A stretch of 64,000 nt of DNA, taken from the NCBI GenBank assembly GCA_022592435.1, contig JABYQS010000183.1, positions 1 through 64,000 on the forward strand, read 5' to 3'. Each line of letters starts with the position of its first letter. The stretch's first letter is position 1. The stretch comes from Cerioporus squamosus. Lineage: Eukaryota; Basidiomycota; Agaricomycetes; Polyporales; Polyporaceae. Shown piece by piece: positions 60,623-64,000 of the stretch. The notes under the pieces are model-generated. The model did not search any database, was not told where the DNA came from, and was given only the letters and a program-made list of their open reading frames with translations. Both the position numbers and the translations under genes were made by a program.

Positions 60623-63066
60623 CTTGCAGTTTCTCTCTGCTTCTCCACTCACCCTTCCTCTCTCCGACTAGTGTCGTGTCTTGTCCTGCCTTCCCTGTCC
60701 TCCTCTTCTGCCTGGTTGTCACACCACTCTTTGAGCTCCCAGCATCTACTGTCACACACGCCGCTCTCGCTCTCCTCGACACTGTGGCTTACGTCGGTCT
60801 CGGAGTCTTGTCTTGACGTGCTGTAAGTCTTCCGCTTATGTTTCCGGCTCACGCACCGACACTTTGTGTACCGCAGGCATCATCTGATCACCGGCAACTC
60901 ATTCAGTTGTCGCTGAAGCTCTCCCGGGTTCCACGCTGGTAAGTCTGCACTATCATATTAAATGTTCAACATATTATATTGACGACAGCTCTACTCTGCA
61001 TGCAGGAGGTATACAATGCGGCGGAGATGATAGATCGCGCGACTCGGATCGCCCCTCGACGTCCATTGCCCGAGCATCTCAGGTTGCTCTAGGCAGTGCT
61101 CACCCTGCGGCGACTTCGCAGACTCGCACGGCCGAGCCCGGGAAGTGACCCAGTGTACAGTAGCCAGCAGGCTAGGTACGTCCCGCCAACCATCTCCAGC
61201 TACGCTACCCCAGGCCAACACGACACTACATCTAGGAACGATCCACTCACCGCCGGGACACGTCCTCGCACGTCGCTTGTTCTCCAGGTACACCACGGCC
61301 TTCAAGTTCCTCCTGTGCAGCCGCAGTCCGTGAGATCTTCCCAGGGGTTCCCTCAGCCTGTCTCCGCCCGCTCCGAGGCTAGCAGCAACGCCTTGCCGTT
61401 GGACACAGCGCACGTCGCTGCTAACGTGAGTTGCCGTGCTGCCGTTCGGCGAACAGGACGGGCACTCACCTCTTACAACTTCACAAGCTCCCGGGGAATC
61501 GCTCACATCCGATGCGCCGGGACCCGGAGCAAGTCTGCTACCGACCTGACAGTGGCCCGACTCATGCGCGTCCGGCGGGAAGAGGTACGCGTCGAGTACA
61601 CCGCATGCCGCGGCGACCTCAATCGAGCTGCTCTGCCAGAACGCCGTCGCCGTCGCCGTCGCCCGATCGATGCGCGTCCCGGCCTCGCTACACCGCACCC
61701 TCGTCAGCATGCCCCGCCAGGTTCCAGTGCGTCGTAGTTCATTGCGGTGCGCGAGAGACACTGACCTGGCTCTTGCCCTGTCTTCGCTAGCATCCGGATG
61801 GCATACTCGACGTCTGCGGTCGTGTCCTGGCAGTGGGAGCGTTAGCGCAGTCGGACCTGGACACGACGCCTGCGCCGTCGCAACAGCGCGGATGGACACA
61901 TACACGCGGACCTCCTGAAGACTCCCGGGCGGGCCTCGTCGCGCCAAATGGTGCTCATCCTGCCGAGGTACGCGGGCTGTCGATGGCAGCGCACCGTACG
62001 CGTGGTGGTCGGCCAGCGATACTACAGGTAACAGGTAAGCTGTCCGTCCGTGTTGCGCGACAAGACCTGGAGCTGACCGGTGACCTCTTGCCGGCGGGCT
62101 TGCAGGATGCCGTTCCGCGCCCGAGCCAGAGAGGCGCGTCCTCGCGCTGGTACGTTGTTCGCCGCCGCGGATGGCGCTGGCTTGCCCGGGCAGCACGGTG
62201 GGAGACGGGAGTCGGGAGTAGAACGAAGACGAACGCGCGGCCGGGACTCAACGTGGGCGTGCCGTCGGGAGCTGAGCGTGAGGAACTGCGCATCAGCAAG
62301 TACGTGGATCAGTAACGGACTCACATCATGATACCTGGCAGGATGAAGAGCGGGGATGTCCACGCGCATCCCCATCGGCCGTCCTCATGCTCGGGGGACA
62401 ACCCCTGGGCGTGGTAACTCCTGCCTGTGTCTCGCGCACGCCGGCATGCAAGGCGTAGAGCCTTGTCTTGGTCCCGGGCATCTGGCGGACTCCTCACCGG
62501 TGACCGTGCACTAGGATCCAGATCGAGGCTTGCGGAGGCCCGCAGGCCCGCCGTACCGAGTGCGAAGTGGAGACTCGAGAGTCGTGCGTAGACGACACAC
62601 CCCGATGCGCGTGCGTACTCCTCGTACACTCGATCGCGCACGCGGACGCGTGACGGCTCGGGTCCAGAGCTCCCGGGGTGCGGGGGCTTCCCGGCAGGCG
62701 GAGAGCAAGTGCTCTGAGGTACGGAGGCTCGATCCACGCGCTCCCCGCGCCCGCCCGCTCTGTACGGCCTCTGCGACGGTCCCGGGCGGGGAGCGCGACA
62801 CTCCCGAGGCCGACGCCCGGCGAGCTGGTAGCGCATACGATGAGGTCAGTGAGCGTGTCGCTGTCTGTGTCAGGGATGTACTGACTGACGAGGATGCTAG
62901 TGAGCGCAGTGCTCGCTTGGTTGGGATGTCGTGTCCAGCGCGAGATCGCCCGGTGCCCGGCACTGCGACTGTGTCGGATGTGCGGCTTGTGAGCCTCCGC
63001 GGCGGTGTGCGAGTGGTCCGCGCCTACGGCTGCGGGTTCCGGACGCAAGGCTGCGTAGATCGGCGA

Positions 63067-63120
63067 GGGCGTGGTGAGCTGCTCGGGCGTGGTGAGCTGC
63101 TCGGGCGTGGTGAGCTGCTC
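63067..63120 (+). repeat. Three copies of an 18-bp repeat, unit 3 only
   Basis: GGGCGTGGTGAGCTGCTC is present three times in a row here. Units 1 and 2 have one copy at the corresponding place (about 39505 and 52246). Confidence 0.85.
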
Positions 63121-63823
63121 GGGCGGCGATGTGTGGACGCGGGGCACATACCGGACTGGCATCGACCTAGCATACAGACAGAGAATCGACGAGGCGGGCA
63201 TGACGCGAGGGCGCGAAGCTCATACTCGCTATCCGCAGCGGAGACACAGCGACAGCGGTCCAGAGGCTGAAGCTTGAAGGAAGGCGGGGCGATACTCCTG
63301 CGATCCGAATCCGCGGCTCTGTGCGCGCGTTCGCAAGGCAGTCGGAGATGTGTCGGTGTGACTGTGTGTCGCTTGTATGCTACTCGAGCGCGTGCGTAAC
63401 GCGTGCCGTGGAGATAACCACAGCAAGTACCATCCCTGTACGCGTTAGCCATCCTGCTTGTAGGGCCCTCCGCCGGCAGGAACGAAGCGCGAGTCTGAGC
63501 CGGCAGTCGCTCGCCCGGGTCATCCACCGAGTGCGATCTTTGCGTCAGTAGTCCAGTCGCCCCAGTGCGCACGGAGTCGGTACGCCGTGTGGCATGCATT
63601 GGCGATAGCGCACGCGGACATGCGGGCGCGAGGACGTTATCCGTGCGTGCACGGGACACGCTCGCAGGCTGCTGTGAGGGCAGACAAACAGGGTGGGCAG
63701 AGTACGCCGTCCGGAGCAGCTGCTCGTCTCGGGCGGGCGAGAGGCGTTCGACTGTGGTCAGAGCTTGCGTGCACCCATGCGGACAATCGGTCCGCGCACT
63801 TCAGGCCGTGCTCGACGCGGGGA

Positions 63824-64000
63824 TCGGGCGGAGAGACCGGATTGGCGATGAGGACAGCAGTCGAGGAGACAGAGCATCCCGGCGGTGTGCACCGGCCGAA
63901 GCGCTGGCATGTCCGGACACGGCTGCAGCGACCACGGCCCACTCGACGCCGCAGAGACGGGGGACGACCGCTGCCCAGCCAGCGACTGGCAGCAGCGACG
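63824..64000 (+). repeat. Start of tandem unit 4, cut by the window edge
   Basis: Matches the TVP38 upstream region of units 2 and 3. The start codon of a fourth TVP38 copy would be expected about 250-260 bp beyond the window. It contains GACAGAGCATCCCGGCGG (near 63869), a segment present in unit 1 (near 27358) but missing from units 2 and 3. Confidence 0.8.

Larger units (their letters stand above)
52997..63823 (+). repeat. Tandem unit 3 (10.8 kb), mosaic and shortened
   Basis: The gene part (to about 56450) is near identical to unit 2. From about 56460 to about 61500 it is diverged with many indels, and from about 61510 to the end it is near identical again. It lacks the roughly 2 kb that in unit 2 lies between about 48550 and 50630. 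It also carries a local 18-bp repeat expansion at 63067-63120. Confidence 0.85.
56450..63823. other. Downstream segment of unit 3, diverged then homogenised
   Basis: Diverged from units 1 and 2 between about 56460 and 61500, near identical afterwards. The best 322-bp match within the diverged part is at 60231-60552. A 401-codon minus frame (60991-62196) is not kept in the other units and was not called. Confidence 0.5.

Noticed and set aside
60991..62196. 401-codon minus-strand open frame
   Set aside because: The frame is broken by small indels in the matching part of units 1 and 2, has no recognisable domain, and long antisense frames are expected in GC-rich DNA.

Overview
The window looks like nuclear DNA of a basidiomycete fungus, probably an agaricomycete. 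Genes are broken by many introns of about 46-75 nt with GT..AG ends and CTAAC-like branch points. Coding DNA is GC-rich, and the readable proteins are of types usual in that group: BTB proteins, a MUB1/SamB MYND protein, a hexose-type MFS transporter, TVP38. Gene models were spliced by hand from exon phase and family resemblance; no search was run.

Left part (1-27.3 kb). From 1 to 2.84 kb there is no gene but an array of the palindrome GAGCGGTCGACCGCTC, ending against a truncated BTB gene. Then come a complete MUB1/SamB-type gene (4.39-7.35 kb), a single-pass membrane protein gene with a puzzling in-frame stop (9.0-10.3 kb), an intact BTB gene (10.98-11.97 kb), a BTB relic (12.8-13.5 kb), a broken copy of an unrecognised two-exon family (13.7-14.4 kb), a six-exon sugar transporter on the minus strand (15.9-18.0 kb), a 3' fragment (19.75 kb) and an intact member (20.8-21.7 kb) of the unrecognised family, a second intact BTB gene (22.0-23.1 kb), a frame-broken or oddly spliced calycin-like gene (24.6-25.3 kb) and a tRNA-Glu(CTC) at 25.95 kb. 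BTB genes and the unrecognised family lie interspersed, so both probably spread by local duplication.

Right part (27.3-64 kb). This is a head-to-tail array of three long units (12.9, 12.7 and 10.8 kb) plus the first bases of a fourth. Each complete unit has one seven-exon gene for a TVP38/TMEM64-type VTT membrane protein, followed by 7-9 kb without a convincing gene. Copy 1 has a 10-nt deletion in a VTT exon and is probably dead; copies 2 and 3 are open throughout. The second intron is about 1 kb in every copy, but its body in copy 1 looks unrelated to that in copies 2 and 3. The downstream segments are nearly identical in units 1 and 2. In unit 3 they are strongly diverged from just past the TVP38 stop to about 61.5 kb and then nearly identical again. 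Inside that diverged block sits a 322-bp island of near identity. The array therefore records old duplication, later patchy homogenisation and a roughly 2-kb deletion.

The genes do not form a pathway. The two themes are local gene-family expansion with decay, and a mosaic tandem array around a Golgi/endomembrane gene.
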